This document shows, in pieces, positions 28,402 through 37,347 of a DNA stretch of 64,000 nucleotides (positions are counted from its first letter, which is position 1; each line of letters begins with the position of its first letter). The position numbers and the translations under genes were made by a program. The notes below the pieces were generated by a model. It saw nothing but the letters and a program-made list of their open reading frames with translations, had not been told where the DNA came from and made no database searches. Location of the stretch: positions 26,049 to 90,048 of the forward strand of contig JAFNXL010000011.1 of the NCBI GenBank assembly GCA_017379075.1, given 5' to 3'. This DNA is from Bacteroidaceae bacterium (GTDB lineage Bacteria; Bacteroidota; Bacteroidia; Bacteroidales; Bacteroidaceae).

Positions 28402-29400
28402 ATGACAAGTTACAAGGAATTGGGTCTGGTGAACACCCGTGAAATGTTTGCCAAGGCAGTAGCAGGTGGCTATGCCATCCCCGCTTTCAACTTCAACAAC
28501 ATGGAGCAGATGCAGGCCATCATCTCTGCAGCAGTAGAGACCAACTCTCCCGTTATCCTCCAGGTATCTAAGGGTGCCCGTCAGTATGCCAACGCCACTC
28601 TGTTGCGCTACATGGCTCAGGGTGCTGTTGAATACGCGAAGGAACTGGGCTGCCAGAATCCTCAGATTGTTCTGCACCTCGACCACGGTGACACTTTCGA
28701 AACCTGCAAGAGCTGTATCGACTCTGGTTTCTCTTCAGTGATGATCGACGGTTCTCACCTCCCCTACGAGGAGAACGTAGCCCTCACCAAGAAGGTTGTT
28801 GAGTATGCTCATCAGTTCGACGTAACCGTTGAAGGCGAGCTGGGCGTTTTGGCTGGTGTTGAAGACGAAGTTTCTTCTGACCACCACACCTACACCGATC
28901 CCGAAGAAGTAATCGACTTCGCTACCCGCACCGGTTGCGACTCTTTGGCTATCTCTATTGGTACCAGCCACGGTGCTTACAAGTTCACTCCCGAACAGTG
29001 CACCATCGATCCCGCTACCGGCCGTATGGTTCCTCCTCCCTTGGCATTCGACGTATTGAAGGCTGTTGAGGAGAAGCTCCCCGGATTCCCCATCGTACTG
29101 CACGGTTCTTCTTCAGTTCCCCAGGACGAGGTTGAGACCATCAACAAGTTCGGCGGTGCCCTGAAGGCTGCCATCGGTATTCCCGAAGAGTGGTTGCGCG
29201 AGGCTGCAAAGAGCGCTGTTTGCAAGATCAACATCGACTCTGACTCTCGTCTGGCTATGACCGCAGCTATCCGTCAGACCTTCGCCGAGAAGCCCGCAGA
29301 GTTCGACCCCCGCAAGTACCTGGGTCCCGCTCGCGACAACATGAAGAAGCTGTATACCCACAAGATTATCAACGTGCTCGGTTCTAACGACAAGTTGTAA
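28402..29400 (+). CDS. fba: class II fructose-1,6-bisphosphate aldolase
   Basis: Zinc-dependent cleavage of fructose-1,6-bisphosphate into glyceraldehyde-3-phosphate and dihydroxyacetone phosphate in glycolysis. 332 residues. Seen: AIPAFNFNNMEQ, VLHLDHGDTFE (His-Asp metal and catalytic residues, about 93), SVMIDGSHLPYEEN, VEGELGVLAG (metal Glu), ISIGTSHGAYKF and VLHGSSSVP (third metal His), with NIDSDSRLAMTAAIR near the end. Codon use is more uniform than in neighbours, as expected for a highly expressed gene. It is monocistronic between promoter and terminator. Confidence 0.97.
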   Translation: MTSYKELGLVNTREMFAKAVAGGYAIPAFNFNNMEQMQAIISAAVETNSPVILQVSKGARQYANATLLRYMAQGAVEYAKELGCQNPQIVLHLDHGDTFETCKSCIDSGFSSVMIDGSHLPYEENVALTKKVVEYAHQFDVTVEGELGVLAGVEDEVSSDHHTYTDPEEVIDFATRTGCDSLAISIGTSHGAYKFTPEQCTIDPATGRMVPPPLAFDVLKAVEEKLPGFPIVLHGSSSVPQDEVETINKFGGALKAAIGIPEEWLREAAKSAVCKINIDSDSRLAMTAAIRQTFAEKPAEFDPRKYLGPARDNMKKLYTHKIINVLGSNDKL

Positions 29401-29434
29401 TCAATCCCCATTTTGCCGATTGCGGCATGAGTCC

Positions 29435-29473
29435 AACCCTCGCAAGAATCCTCACACGGATTTTGCGAGGGTT
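29435..29473 (+). terminator. terminator of fba
   Basis: AACCCTCGCAA and TTGCGAGGGTT form the stem, with an inner AATCC / GGATT pair, followed by TTCTTTT. Confidence 0.8.
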
Positions 29474-29488
29474 TTCTTTTTTGGGTAA

Positions 29489-29665
29489 AAAGCGCTTGCA
29501 GAACGAATGAATTGTACACAACAATACGTTTCAAAAATTCTGAAAGGCAGGGAAAACATGCCCCTTGACACCCTATCCAAACTTGAGGATGCGCTTGGCA
29601 TCAACCTGATTAATGACGAGCAGACAACCTATCCAACCGTGGTTGCTGAGGAAGAACTCGTATAA
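29489..29665 (+). pseudogene. remnant of a Cro/C1-type HTH (antitoxin-like) gene
   Basis: The frame from 29489 reads KALAERMNCTQQYVSK followed by ILKGRENMPLDTLSKLEDALGI. This is a good match to the helix-turn-helix core and the next helix of XRE-type regulators, many of them HigA-like antitoxins. An in-frame stop (29486) cuts off the N-terminal half; an ATG at 29507 would give only 52 residues that start inside the DNA-binding domain. It sits directly after the fba terminator. No toxin partner is present. I take it as a 5'-truncated relic. Confidence 0.65.
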
Positions 29666-29692
29666 TCGCTCAATGCTGATGCTCAAAATGTC

Positions 29693-31639
29693 CTATGATG
29701 GAGAACTGCCATTTTGCGAATCAAAATTGACTACAATTTCACCGGATTCGTCTTCGAACCTCAATGTCTCTTCTATAAAATTCTCCAACGAATTGTCGCT
29801 CGGCAACCCTATTTTTTGGCGGAAACGGTAGCGAAGCATCAAGACGCTTCGTGGAGCAATGGCCAATAGTTCGGCAACATCCTTATTGTCTTGTTTCAAG
29901 ATGATGAGCATTGAGAAAAGCTCTTCACGTCGGGAAATGGAAGGAACTCTTTTTCGCAGACGGGGAAGGAAATCCGGATACAGCAGTTCAAAACATTGGC
30001 GGAACTTAGGTTCCCCTTCTGTCAGAAGGATGGAAGGTGTCAGCATCTCCAATTCCCTCCGGCTGTCTCTTGCATCCAGGTATTCGTTGATTTCGTGCGC
30101 CCTCAATTCCCCTTCAGCGTTGGACTTACTTAGTATTTGCATCAATGAGGCAAGCTTTTCATTTACCTGCTTCATCTGAACCCTATGCCGCTTCTTTTGG
30201 CGGAAAAGGAGTGCCGATACAATAAAAATTACGCTAACAGCCAATGCGATACAACTCAGCAGCCAAAGGCGTTGGTTCGTCTGTGCCAGCTGGACAATCT
30301 TAATCTCTTGTCTCTTTTGTTCGGTTTGCAAGTCAACGATGGCATCCACCAGATTAAAGTTCAGCCGCAGATCCTTGAACGTCTGCTGTTCCTGCAGCAT
30401 CAGTCTTACATATCGTTCCACCTTCTTCTGGTTTCTGCTTTTCAGATAGTGATTCAGAATTGGCTTATAGTCAATAGGAATACATGCCGGCGGTTCACTC
30501 TGCGCCAGCAACGTATACATGCTGTCTAGCATCATTTCTGCTGTGTTCTCCTTTTCATACTTCAGATAAGCTTGCGCCAATTGGTGATAAGCCTTTGCGC
30601 GGTTGATGGCTGTACCCTGAAGGACCACCTGCTTCAGTTCCTTAACACCTAAATGCAAGGAATCTCCACCCTTTTCTGTTAAAAAGGCGCCACGCAAAAG
30701 ACCGACATCTACCATACCGCTGTTATAGGGCAATGAATGACACAACTCTTGCGCCTTTTCTGTATAATAAAGGACAGAATCAGATTCTCCAAGCTGATGC
30801 AACGCACGTCCTTTATTAATATATGTTTGTGCCGAAACCATTGGATTCCTCTTTTTCATGCTCTTCTCCACAAGAATGGCTTCCGATGCATACCGGTTGG
30901 CGTATTCGGGGATGTCAAAGTCAAGGAAAAGGTCAATCAACGTGTGCAAGCAATTCAGCACGCCCAAATCGTCCTTCCTCGCCTCTGCCTCTTCCTTCCC
31001 TTGCAAAAAAAGCTCAATGGCTTTGTTGATGTTTCCGTTCCGCTTGTACAGCGAGCCCAACATGGCTGCCACCCATTGCTTGCCCGAAGTGTTTCGGCAC
31101 TGTTCGGCTTGCGCCATCGCCTCCTCGCACCAGTTTACCACCTCTTTCCGGTAATTGGGATTGCTGTAAAACACGGCCGCGGCATAAGCATAATCGCGGA
31201 AATAGCGTTCGGGCGTAGCCTGATAAAGGGGCAGGGCTAAGGCTTTCAGCATTGTTTCTTCCGCCTCCCTCATACGTTCCGTACGCGACAAGGCATATCC
31301 CTTTACCGAATAAAAGTCCCTCAAACACTGGTTTTGCAGGATGGCAGAAGTCTTGAACACCTTTTCCAGTGCTGATATGCAAGCATCCGGTTCCCCCTTG
31401 CTCTGGTAGGTATTCATCAGTTGTACCAGAGCCTCAATGTACAAGGTTAGCTGTTGGGAATCTTCGCCCACGGGCTGTGCCAGGTAGGACATGAAAGCCT
31501 CTATAGCTTCTTCATGTCTACCGTCGCGCTGCAATGTTCTCGCCTTTCGGAAGAGGTCCTCGTTGGCCAGGCCGGTACAGCATATCAGCATTGAGACGAG
31601 AAGCAACAGGATGTTTTTGCGCCAAGGGGATAGATGCAT
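29693..31639 (-). CDS. TPR sensor-regulator with membrane helix and C-terminal HTH
   Basis: 648 residues. A signal peptide (about 1-25) is followed by TPR-like helical repeats to about 440 (EDLFRKARTLQRDGRHEEAIEAF is the first), one membrane helix (WLLSCIALAVSVIFIVSALLF, about 460-480), a coiled-coil linker and a C-terminal region. The segment SRREELFSMLIILKQDNKDV then AELLAIAPRSVLMLRYRFR (about 580-620) looks like a LuxR-type helix-turn-helix. This fits a Bacteroidetes one-component regulator with periplasmic sensing and cytoplasmic DNA binding. Its targets are unknown; the DUF3667 gene lies 51 bases upstream on the same strand. Confidence 0.75.
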   Translation of the reverse strand: MHLSPWRKNILLLLVSMLICCTGLANEDLFRKARTLQRDGRHEEAIEAFMSYLAQPVGEDSQQLTLYIEALVQLMNTYQSKGEPDACISALEKVFKTSAILQNQCLRDFYSVKGYALSRTERMREAEETMLKALALPLYQATPERYFRDYAYAAAVFYSNPNYRKEVVNWCEEAMAQAEQCRNTSGKQWVAAMLGSLYKRNGNINKAIELFLQGKEEAEARKDDLGVLNCLHTLIDLFLDFDIPEYANRYASEAILVEKSMKKRNPMVSAQTYINKGRALHQLGESDSVLYYTEKAQELCHSLPYNSGMVDVGLLRGAFLTEKGGDSLHLGVKELKQVVLQGTAINRAKAYHQLAQAYLKYEKENTAEMMLDSMYTLLAQSEPPACIPIDYKPILNHYLKSRNQKKVERYVRLMLQEQQTFKDLRLNFNLVDAIVDLQTEQKRQEIKIVQLAQTNQRLWLLSCIALAVSVIFIVSALLFRQKKRHRVQMKQVNEKLASLMQILSKSNAEGELRAHEINEYLDARDSRRELEMLTPSILLTEGEPKFRQCFELLYPDFLPRLRKRVPSISRREELFSMLIILKQDNKDVAELLAIAPRSVLMLRYRFRQKIGLPSDNSLENFIEETLRFEDESGEIVVNFDSQNGSSPS

Positions 31640-31689
31640 ATTACATTATTATATATATACGGAAAAGTGATACAGGGCAATGGGTGTCA

Positions 31690-32811
31690 TTATATGGAAA
31701 GGAAAGTCGCAACCATGAGAATCTCAAAGAGAATCAGGGCGCAAATCAGAAGATAGATGAGGTTTATCAGCAATGCCATAACAATTGACTTCATCCATGA
31801 ATTCTTCTCGTATACGTTTCTTACGGCAACGGTCAGGTACAGGCAGGAACCCAGTCCCATCACCCACTGCAGGATGTCCAGGCTTGGCTGAAGGGTAAGG
31901 TATAACACATAGATTACCAGCAGCAGGAATTCGACAAGTGCCGTGTAATGCAGGGCAAAGATGAAGAAGTTGATGGTCGGTTCTTTCCGCTTCCGTTGCA
32001 ATAACTGCACGGCAAAGGCCAAAAGGGGCGATGTCAGCAGGATGATCATGGGGAAGTACTGTGCCAATATCTGAGCCATTTTCTCCAATATCGTGCCCAC
32101 CATGCCCAGGCTCAGCATATTGTCCACCTTCTCGTTCCTCTCCGAGAAGGCATAGACCTCACCGCCCTCGTTTGTTATGATTTTGTCCTGAATCAAGACT
32201 CGGGGAATGGCAACCACAAAGGTGTCCAGCCTTTCTTCCTCCTCTCCATAATTCGTCAGAGGGCGAATTATGCTGAGAATCTGCGGGTATTTCTCTGCCG
32301 TGAATAACGGTACGGCCAGTTTGACGGTATCCCTTGCCGAGCCCTCCATCTTTTTGGCGTAATCCTCATTCTCGGTAATGGCCTTCATTGACAGTCCTGG
32401 ACGAACCAGTTCGTTGTTTGCCACGTTGTCAAAGGACTCGTCGGTCTTCTCAATGTCAGAGAAGAGCAGGAAGATGGAAATGAACACAAAAAGGAAGAAC
32501 ATGTTCAGCTTCAACGGGTTTTCATAGGCCACAAATTTTCCGGCATTGAAAACTTTGGTCAGATAGCCCGGACGACGAAGCAGTTGCCATATTGTGGAAA
32601 AGAAATTTTGATCCCAAATAAAAGCGTTGTTCATGTATTCAAGGATAAACTCCCACACTTTTGGTGTTGGATTTGAGGCATGCTGTCCACATTTATGACA
32701 GTACATTCCTTGTAACTTTGTGCCGCAATTCAAGCATTTTTCATACGGAGCAACGCCTTTTTCTTGTATATTCTCTGTAGGTTGTTCTTCCATTTTTGTA
32801 GATATATCCAT
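31690..32811 (-). CDS. DUF3667 membrane protein with zinc-ribbon N terminus
   Basis: 373 residues (or 367 from the Met at 32793). Residues about 23-42 carry CLNCGTKLQGMYCHKCGQ, a four-Cys zinc-ribbon-like motif; the DUF3667 block EFILEYMNNAFIWDQNFFST and RRPGYLTKVFNAGKFVAYENPLK (split here as RRPGYLTKVFNAGK) follow, then about five membrane helices. The function of the family is unknown. A TAATTTTG box at 32823 predicts a very short leader. It probably shares a transcript with the TPR regulator. Confidence 0.85.
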   Translation of the reverse strand: MDISTKMEEQPTENIQEKGVAPYEKCLNCGTKLQGMYCHKCGQHASNPTPKVWEFILEYMNNAFIWDQNFFSTIWQLLRRPGYLTKVFNAGKFVAYENPLKLNMFFLFVFISIFLLFSDIEKTDESFDNVANNELVRPGLSMKAITENEDYAKKMEGSARDTVKLAVPLFTAEKYPQILSIIRPLTNYGEEEERLDTFVVAIPRVLIQDKIITNEGGEVYAFSERNEKVDNMLSLGMVGTILEKMAQILAQYFPMIILLTSPLLAFAVQLLQRKRKEPTINFFIFALHYTALVEFLLLVIYVLYLTLQPSLDILQWVMGLGSCLYLTVAVRNVYEKNSWMKSIVMALLINLIYLLICALILFEILMVATFLSI

Positions 32812-32822
32812 AATTTTTGCTG

Positions 32823-32830
32823 CAAAATTA
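32823..32830 (-). promoter_or_regulatory. -7 promoter box of the DUF3667 gene
   Basis: TAATTTTG on the minus strand, 12 bases before the first possible start codon and 30 before the second; this favours the second (32793). Confidence 0.5.
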
Positions 32831-32961
32831 TTAAAAATTATTTATCTCTCCATACTTTTCTGTATACAAATCGGTCTACATTTACCATTTTTATATATAA
32901 AAGAGCCAAATGTAGGACAAAATGTAGCACTCCTTTATTTTAAGGTTTCGGGAAAAAGATA

Positions 32962-32969
32962 TACTTTTG
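32962..32969 (+). promoter_or_regulatory. -7 promoter box of the gene at 33003
   Basis: TACTTTTG; start codon 34 bases downstream. The region 32831-32961 between divergent promoters is A+T-rich without other features. Confidence 0.6.
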
Positions 32970-33002
32970 CGAAAGTAAAAAAATAAAAAAAGAAAAACAA
33001 GC

Positions 33003-34118
33003 ATGAAAATAACAAGTAAATTCTTTCTTCCTTTTTTATGGGGGATGTTTATGGTCACTCTCCCCATCGAGGCCCAAAGGCGAGTTGTTGACGCATTAGA
33101 CCGCCTGCCTGTTTCCACAGCCTCAATCTTTGATGCTGCCGGAAATGTGATAGGGCTGACCGGAAAAGACGGAGGCTTCTCCCAGATTCCCGATGCCGCC
33201 TACCCCATTACCATTCGCAGCATGGGTTACGAACCGCTTGTCATTGGTCGCCCGGAAGACAAGTCTTGGGAGATGACACCCGTTTACCATGACATGGGCG
33301 AGGTGGTGGTTGTCCCAGTCAAGCGCAATATTCTGAAGCAGACTTTCTATGTGCGGGAATATTTCAGCATGAGTAACCAGAGCGACACCGTAACCTTCTT
33401 CATAGAACACATGGCCGACCGTTTTGTCCCCACTTCGAAAGATGCGAAATTTGGGGGGAGTTCAAAGTTGCGCATACTCAAAAGCCGCCAGTATGCGCAT
33501 TTTCAGCTATTCGGCAAAGACAGCATCTCTACCGATCCGGAAACAATGTTCCCTTCCATGGCAACCATCTTTGAACCGATAGACAACGAGATTCCTACCC
33601 CTAAATCCTTCAAGGAATCCGGAAACACCACCAAACTTCATGAAGAGCCAGGAAAGTCGGGCATATCGCTCATTGTAAAGCAGAACGACCAGACTTTTTC
33701 CATGACCGTGGACGCTTTGGCAGATACTAAAGAACATAAAATATCTCCCTGGCCGTTCAAACTTTTAGGCTTTACTATGGATATCAATCAAGCTTATGTT
33801 ACCCAAGTTTATCGTGTAAATGACAAGGGAGTCTATCAGCCGAAGGACTTGCTGGAAAGCAGTATAGTCATACAAGCAGACGGTAGGGGGAAATTTCTCC
33901 GCAAGGTGTTGAAATCCGACAAGCCCGTTCTCATCCGTTGCTTGGATGAATTGTACGTTGTAGACCGCGAATTTCTTTCCAAGGAGGAGGCCAAGGAAGC
34001 TTACAAGAACAAGCCTACAGATGTAAAGTTTGTAATTCCCTCTAATGTCCCTCCATTGAACGAAGCTACCCGGCGACTGGTGGAACGTGCGAAAGCCGAG
34101 AGTGGCAAGCAGAAATAA
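33003..34118 (+). CDS. secreted protein with CarboxypepD_reg-like domain
   Basis: 371 residues with a signal peptide (MKITSKFFLPFLWGMFMVTLPIEAQ, cut near 25, split: MKITSKFFLPFLWG). Residues about 27-100 resemble the carboxypeptidase regulatory-like beta-sandwich (RVVDALDRLPVSTASIFDA, GKDGGFSQIP, ITIRSMGYEPLVIG). The remaining 270 residues are mixed and unrecognised. In Bacteroidetes this domain usually starts TonB-dependent transporters, but here it is a stand-alone periplasmic protein. The downstream genes at 34175 and 34544 also encode small envelope proteins. Confidence 0.75.
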   Translation: MKITSKFFLPFLWGMFMVTLPIEAQRRVVDALDRLPVSTASIFDAAGNVIGLTGKDGGFSQIPDAAYPITIRSMGYEPLVIGRPEDKSWEMTPVYHDMGEVVVVPVKRNILKQTFYVREYFSMSNQSDTVTFFIEHMADRFVPTSKDAKFGGSSKLRILKSRQYAHFQLFGKDSISTDPETMFPSMATIFEPIDNEIPTPKSFKESGNTTKLHEEPGKSGISLIVKQNDQTFSMTVDALADTKEHKISPWPFKLLGFTMDINQAYVTQVYRVNDKGVYQPKDLLESSIVIQADGRGKFLRKVLKSDKPVLIRCLDELYVVDREFLSKEEAKEAYKNKPTDVKFVIPSNVPPLNEATRRLVERAKAESGKQK

Positions 34119-34174
34119 GCAAATAAAAATAAATGAACAAAAGTTCTAACCCAAATTTAAACTCATTAAAAGTT

Positions 34175-34465
34175 ATGAAACGTACATTTAAAGCATTCGC
34201 AGCAGTAATGGCATGTGCATTACTGGGCAGTTGTGTGACCATTTCACGTCCCGTAGCCGCTACCGGCAACCCCGTAGGTTCAAAGTGTGGTGTGGCAAAG
34301 AGCACCATCATCCTGGGTCTCTGGAGCTCAAAGGGTGACGAGAACGGCATCGACAAGGCTGCCAAGTCTGCAGACATCACCAAGATTTCTCACGTAGACT
34401 CTTACACCAAGAGCTATGTGCTCGGCATTGTCCAGAAGCAGACTACCAAGGTTTACGGTGAATAA
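34175..34465 (+). CDS. TRL-like small lipoprotein
   Basis: 96 residues. The start at 34175 is chosen because it gives a lipoprotein signal (MKRTFKAFAAVMACALLGSC, Cys 20). The rest, VGSKCGVAKSTIILGLWSSKGD, DITKISHVDSYTKSYVLGI (each given in part) and a KTTKVYGE-like end, resembles TRL-like proteins, which have a TRASH-like pattern of small beta-rich lipoproteins. Function is unknown. It is 57 bases after the CarboxypepD_reg-like gene. Confidence 0.75.
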   Translation: MKRTFKAFAAVMACALLGSCVTISRPVAATGNPVGSKCGVAKSTIILGLWSSKGDENGIDKAAKSADITKISHVDSYTKSYVLGIVQKQTTKVYGE

Positions 34466-34543
34466 TCGTCAAGTCTTATTACAAAGAGGGTATACCCCTC
34501 TTTTTTATTTAGGCCTCATAATAACTTATTATTAAATATGTTT

Positions 34544-35179
34544 ATGAAAAAGTTCTTATTGTTCTGTCTGGCTCTCTGCACCGCTTTTGTAGCTCACGCC
34601 CAGGAACTGCCTTATGGAAAGTATCTTAACTTCAGTAAAAGTGAGTTTAAGGAAAACAAATTCAAGTATGACGAAGAGACCAACACCTGGACGCTGCGCA
34701 AGACGAGCGGGCTGAACACCACCCTCAACATTCTGGCCATTATCGCCGATGCCGAGGAAGAGGTACGCCCCGACCGTAACGACTACAGGATTGTGGTACA
34801 ATTTGGCAAAGAAGACAGAGCTTCCTATGTAAAGGTTGTGTGCTACAACGACGAGACCTATCACAAACTGCTCACCTTCATGAAGGACAACGGCGAGAAA
34901 GTGGTGGAAACCTCGTCTGGCAAGATTGTCAAGCATCAGGCATACTATGGCGACTACGCGTTGGAACTGAACATGGAACAGCACAACATCAGCCGCACCT
35001 CGGCACGTACTGCCGACCGCAAGACGGTGAAGAACGTGGACGAATCGTATAACGCATATGAGTTTATCATCAAGACTGGTGTTGAACCCTGGTCAAGATA
35101 TTTGGAAAAGCAAGCAGCGAAGAAAGCCAAGCGCGATGCGAAAGGAAAGAAAAAACAGAGCGTGGACGATCTGATGTAA
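34544..35179 (+). CDS. small secreted protein, function unknown
   Basis: 211 residues with a signal peptide (MKKFLLFCLALCTAFVAHAQ). It has a beta-rich middle (DYRIVVQFGKEDRASYVKVV) and a Lys/Ala-rich C-terminal tail (EKQAAKKAKRDAKGKKKQS) that is probably disordered or helical and strongly basic. I do not recognise a family. A Met two codons upstream (34538) is an alternative start. It is the third small envelope gene in a row on this strand. Confidence 0.65.
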   Translation: MKKFLLFCLALCTAFVAHAQELPYGKYLNFSKSEFKENKFKYDEETNTWTLRKTSGLNTTLNILAIIADAEEEVRPDRNDYRIVVQFGKEDRASYVKVVCYNDETYHKLLTFMKDNGEKVVETSSGKIVKHQAYYGDYALELNMEQHNISRTSARTADRKTVKNVDESYNAYEFIIKTGVEPWSRYLEKQAAKKAKRDAKGKKKQSVDDLM

Positions 35180-35279
35180 AGGACACGGACGCAACGTCTT
35201 ATTTTTGAGACAGAAGGATTGAATTGGCTTCCCCTATTCAATCCTTCTATATTACAAAAGAGATAGTCCAGTGTAGATT

Positions 35280-35365
35280 GTCATCCTGAACTCGTTTCAG
35301 CATCTGTCCGCGGTAAGGCATTGATATAGGATCGCGGTGAGATCCTGAAACGAGTTCAGGATGAC
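35280..35365. repeat. 86-base palindromic intergenic element, copy 1
   Basis: The ends are inverted repeats (GTCATCCTGAACTCGTTTCA and TGAAACGAGTTCAGGATGAC). The inner part contains CTGTCCGCGGT and ATCGCGGTGAGATC. The reverse complement of copy 2 (43001-43086) matches it over the full length with few differences. The gap 35180-35604 contains nothing else I can name. Confidence 0.85.
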
Positions 35366-35604
35366 CTTCTAATAACATTTTTTTAATTGCAGAAATAACT
35401 TTGCTTGAAAACTTGTTATTGCTGCTCTCATTTTGGGTTCTCTATTCAAGACTTTTGTCTCCAAAATAAAATCTGCGGGCATCTGTCGTATCTGCGTTGT
35501 CTGTGTGCATTATATAAAAAGGTTTTATCTTTTATCTCGTAAAACCATCATATTTTAAGAGAATTTTGCTAATTTTACAGCCAAATACATACATTATTAT
35601 ATAT

Positions 35605-37269
35605 ATGACACAGTACTTCAGAGAGAGGAAGATGAGACATGGTCTCTATACCTTATTGGCATTCTTTGCCACCGTTTCCTTTACTGCCTGTAGCGATGAG
35701 GATTCATCCTCGCTGCCCAAAGGGCCGGACCGCCCAAACAAGCCTATTGTGGTGATATACGAGAACGACGCGCACTGCGCCATTGACGGGTATGCCCGGT
35801 TTGCCGGCATACGCAACAGCATGAGGAAAGAAACGCCACACGTTGCCACCGTATCGGTGGGCGACTTTATACAAGGCGGTGTGGTGGGCACCGTATCTAG
35901 CGGAACCGCCATTGTAGACATCATGAACCATGTGGGATATGATGCGGTGACACTGGGGAACCACGAGTTCGACTTCGGCATGGCACAGATGTTTTCCCTT
36001 ACCAAGCGTCTGGAGGCTGATGTGGTATGCGCCAACTTTCGTTCCCTTATTGATGACAACCTGCTGTTAGAGCCTTATACAATAAAAAAATACGGCAACG
36101 TGGACATTGCCTATCTGGGACTGACCGCACCTTCCACCCTCGTAACAGGAGGACAGAAGACCTTCGCCGACGAGAACGGCAAACTGATATACAGTTTCTG
36201 CAACGACAATTTCTACGAGAATGCCCAGCGATACATCAACGAAGCCCGGAACGAGGGCGCCGATTACGTGATCGTTCTTTCACATCTTGGCGATGTGGAC
36301 TGGGGCGGCTTCCCCAGCTCCGTTTCCCTTATCCGAAACACCACCGGCATTGATGCCGTACTTGACGGCCACGAACACACCGTCATTGCCGACTCCACCG
36401 TCTATGACAACACCGGCAAAGCCGTGCTGCTCAGTTCCACCGGTTCGGGATTCAGTAATGTGGGCGTGCTCACCCTCTCCACAAGCGGGCAGTTCAGTTC
36501 CCGTCTGGTGCCGGTTGACGAGGAATGCCCCGTGGACAAAGAAGTGCAGGCATACGTGGAACAGGTAAAGGAGGAAACCATGGCACAGGGCGAGCGCATC
36601 ATTGGCACAAGCGAAGTGACCATGGTCATACGGGATGAGAATGGTGTGCGCATTGCCCGTAAGGGTGAAACGCCCATCGGCAACTTCTGCGCAGATGCCT
36701 TGAGGAATGTGTTGGGAGCAGAAATCGCATTCGTGAACGGCGGCACCATACGCAGCGACATACGCCAGGGCGAGGTTTCGTACAACACGCTGCTCAGCGT
36801 ATTCCCCTACAACAACTCCGTATGCACCGCCACAATGACGGGCAAGCAGATTATGGACGCACTTGAAGTGTCCGTACACCTATACCCCAACGAGAACGGA
36901 GGATTCCTGCAAGTAAGCGGTCTGAAGTTCAAGGTAGATCCCTCAGTGCCCACATCGGTAGTCATAGACGAGAACGAATTGTTCTCGCACGTGGAAGGCA
37001 GCCGCCGTGTCCTGGACGTGCAGGTGCTCGACAATGCTTCCGGCCAATATGTGCCCATAGATCCAGAGCGCACATACACCATCGCCAGCTCGAGTTTCCT
37101 TATAGAAAACCATGGCGACTATGGTGTTTTGCGCTATGCAAAGGTGAAGGAGCGCAATCTGGGACAAGACGTGGACATGCTTGCCCTCTATCTCGGCCAG
37201 ACGTTGGGCGGAAAGATTGGCGCCGAGTATGGCCAGACGGAAGGCCGCATCGTTTTTGTGCAACCATAG
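35605..37269 (+). CDS. 5'-nucleotidase/metallophosphoesterase, lipoprotein
   Basis: Periplasmic or surface two-metal phosphoesterase that dephosphorylates nucleotides or related esters. Calcineurin-like domain about residues 36-270 (YENDAHCAI, SVGDFIQGG, TLGNHEFDFG, VLSHLGDVDWGG, DAVLDGHEH) and the 5'-nucleotidase C-terminal domain about 320-550 (ETPIGNFCADAL, AFVNGGTIRSDI, SVFPYNNS). The signal MRHGLYTLLAFFATVSFTAC makes it a lipoprotein; an alternative start is the Met at 35632. All metal-site motifs are intact. A bidirectional terminator follows. Confidence 0.9.
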   Translation: MTQYFRERKMRHGLYTLLAFFATVSFTACSDEDSSSLPKGPDRPNKPIVVIYENDAHCAIDGYARFAGIRNSMRKETPHVATVSVGDFIQGGVVGTVSSGTAIVDIMNHVGYDAVTLGNHEFDFGMAQMFSLTKRLEADVVCANFRSLIDDNLLLEPYTIKKYGNVDIAYLGLTAPSTLVTGGQKTFADENGKLIYSFCNDNFYENAQRYINEARNEGADYVIVLSHLGDVDWGGFPSSVSLIRNTTGIDAVLDGHEHTVIADSTVYDNTGKAVLLSSTGSGFSNVGVLTLSTSGQFSSRLVPVDEECPVDKEVQAYVEQVKEETMAQGERIIGTSEVTMVIRDENGVRIARKGETPIGNFCADALRNVLGAEIAFVNGGTIRSDIRQGEVSYNTLLSVFPYNNSVCTATMTGKQIMDALEVSVHLYPNENGGFLQVSGLKFKVDPSVPTSVVIDENELFSHVEGSRRVLDVQVLDNASGQYVPIDPERTYTIASSSFLIENHGDYGVLRYAKVKERNLGQDVDMLALYLGQTLGGKIGAEYGQTEGRIVFVQP

Positions 37270-37290
37270 CTTTCTTTCGAGTCCAAGCAA

Positions 37291-37323
37291 AAAGGCATCC
37301 ACCGCAACTGGTGGATGCCTTTT
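37291..37323. terminator. bidirectional terminator between nucleotidase and GH97 genes
   Basis: The stem AAAGGCATCCACC / GGTGGATGCCTTT has a 6-base loop and is followed by a T run on the plus strand; A-rich sequence lies on the other side. Confidence 0.85.
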
Positions 37324-37347
37324 TTTCTTTTTGGACTTCTGCCCGTA

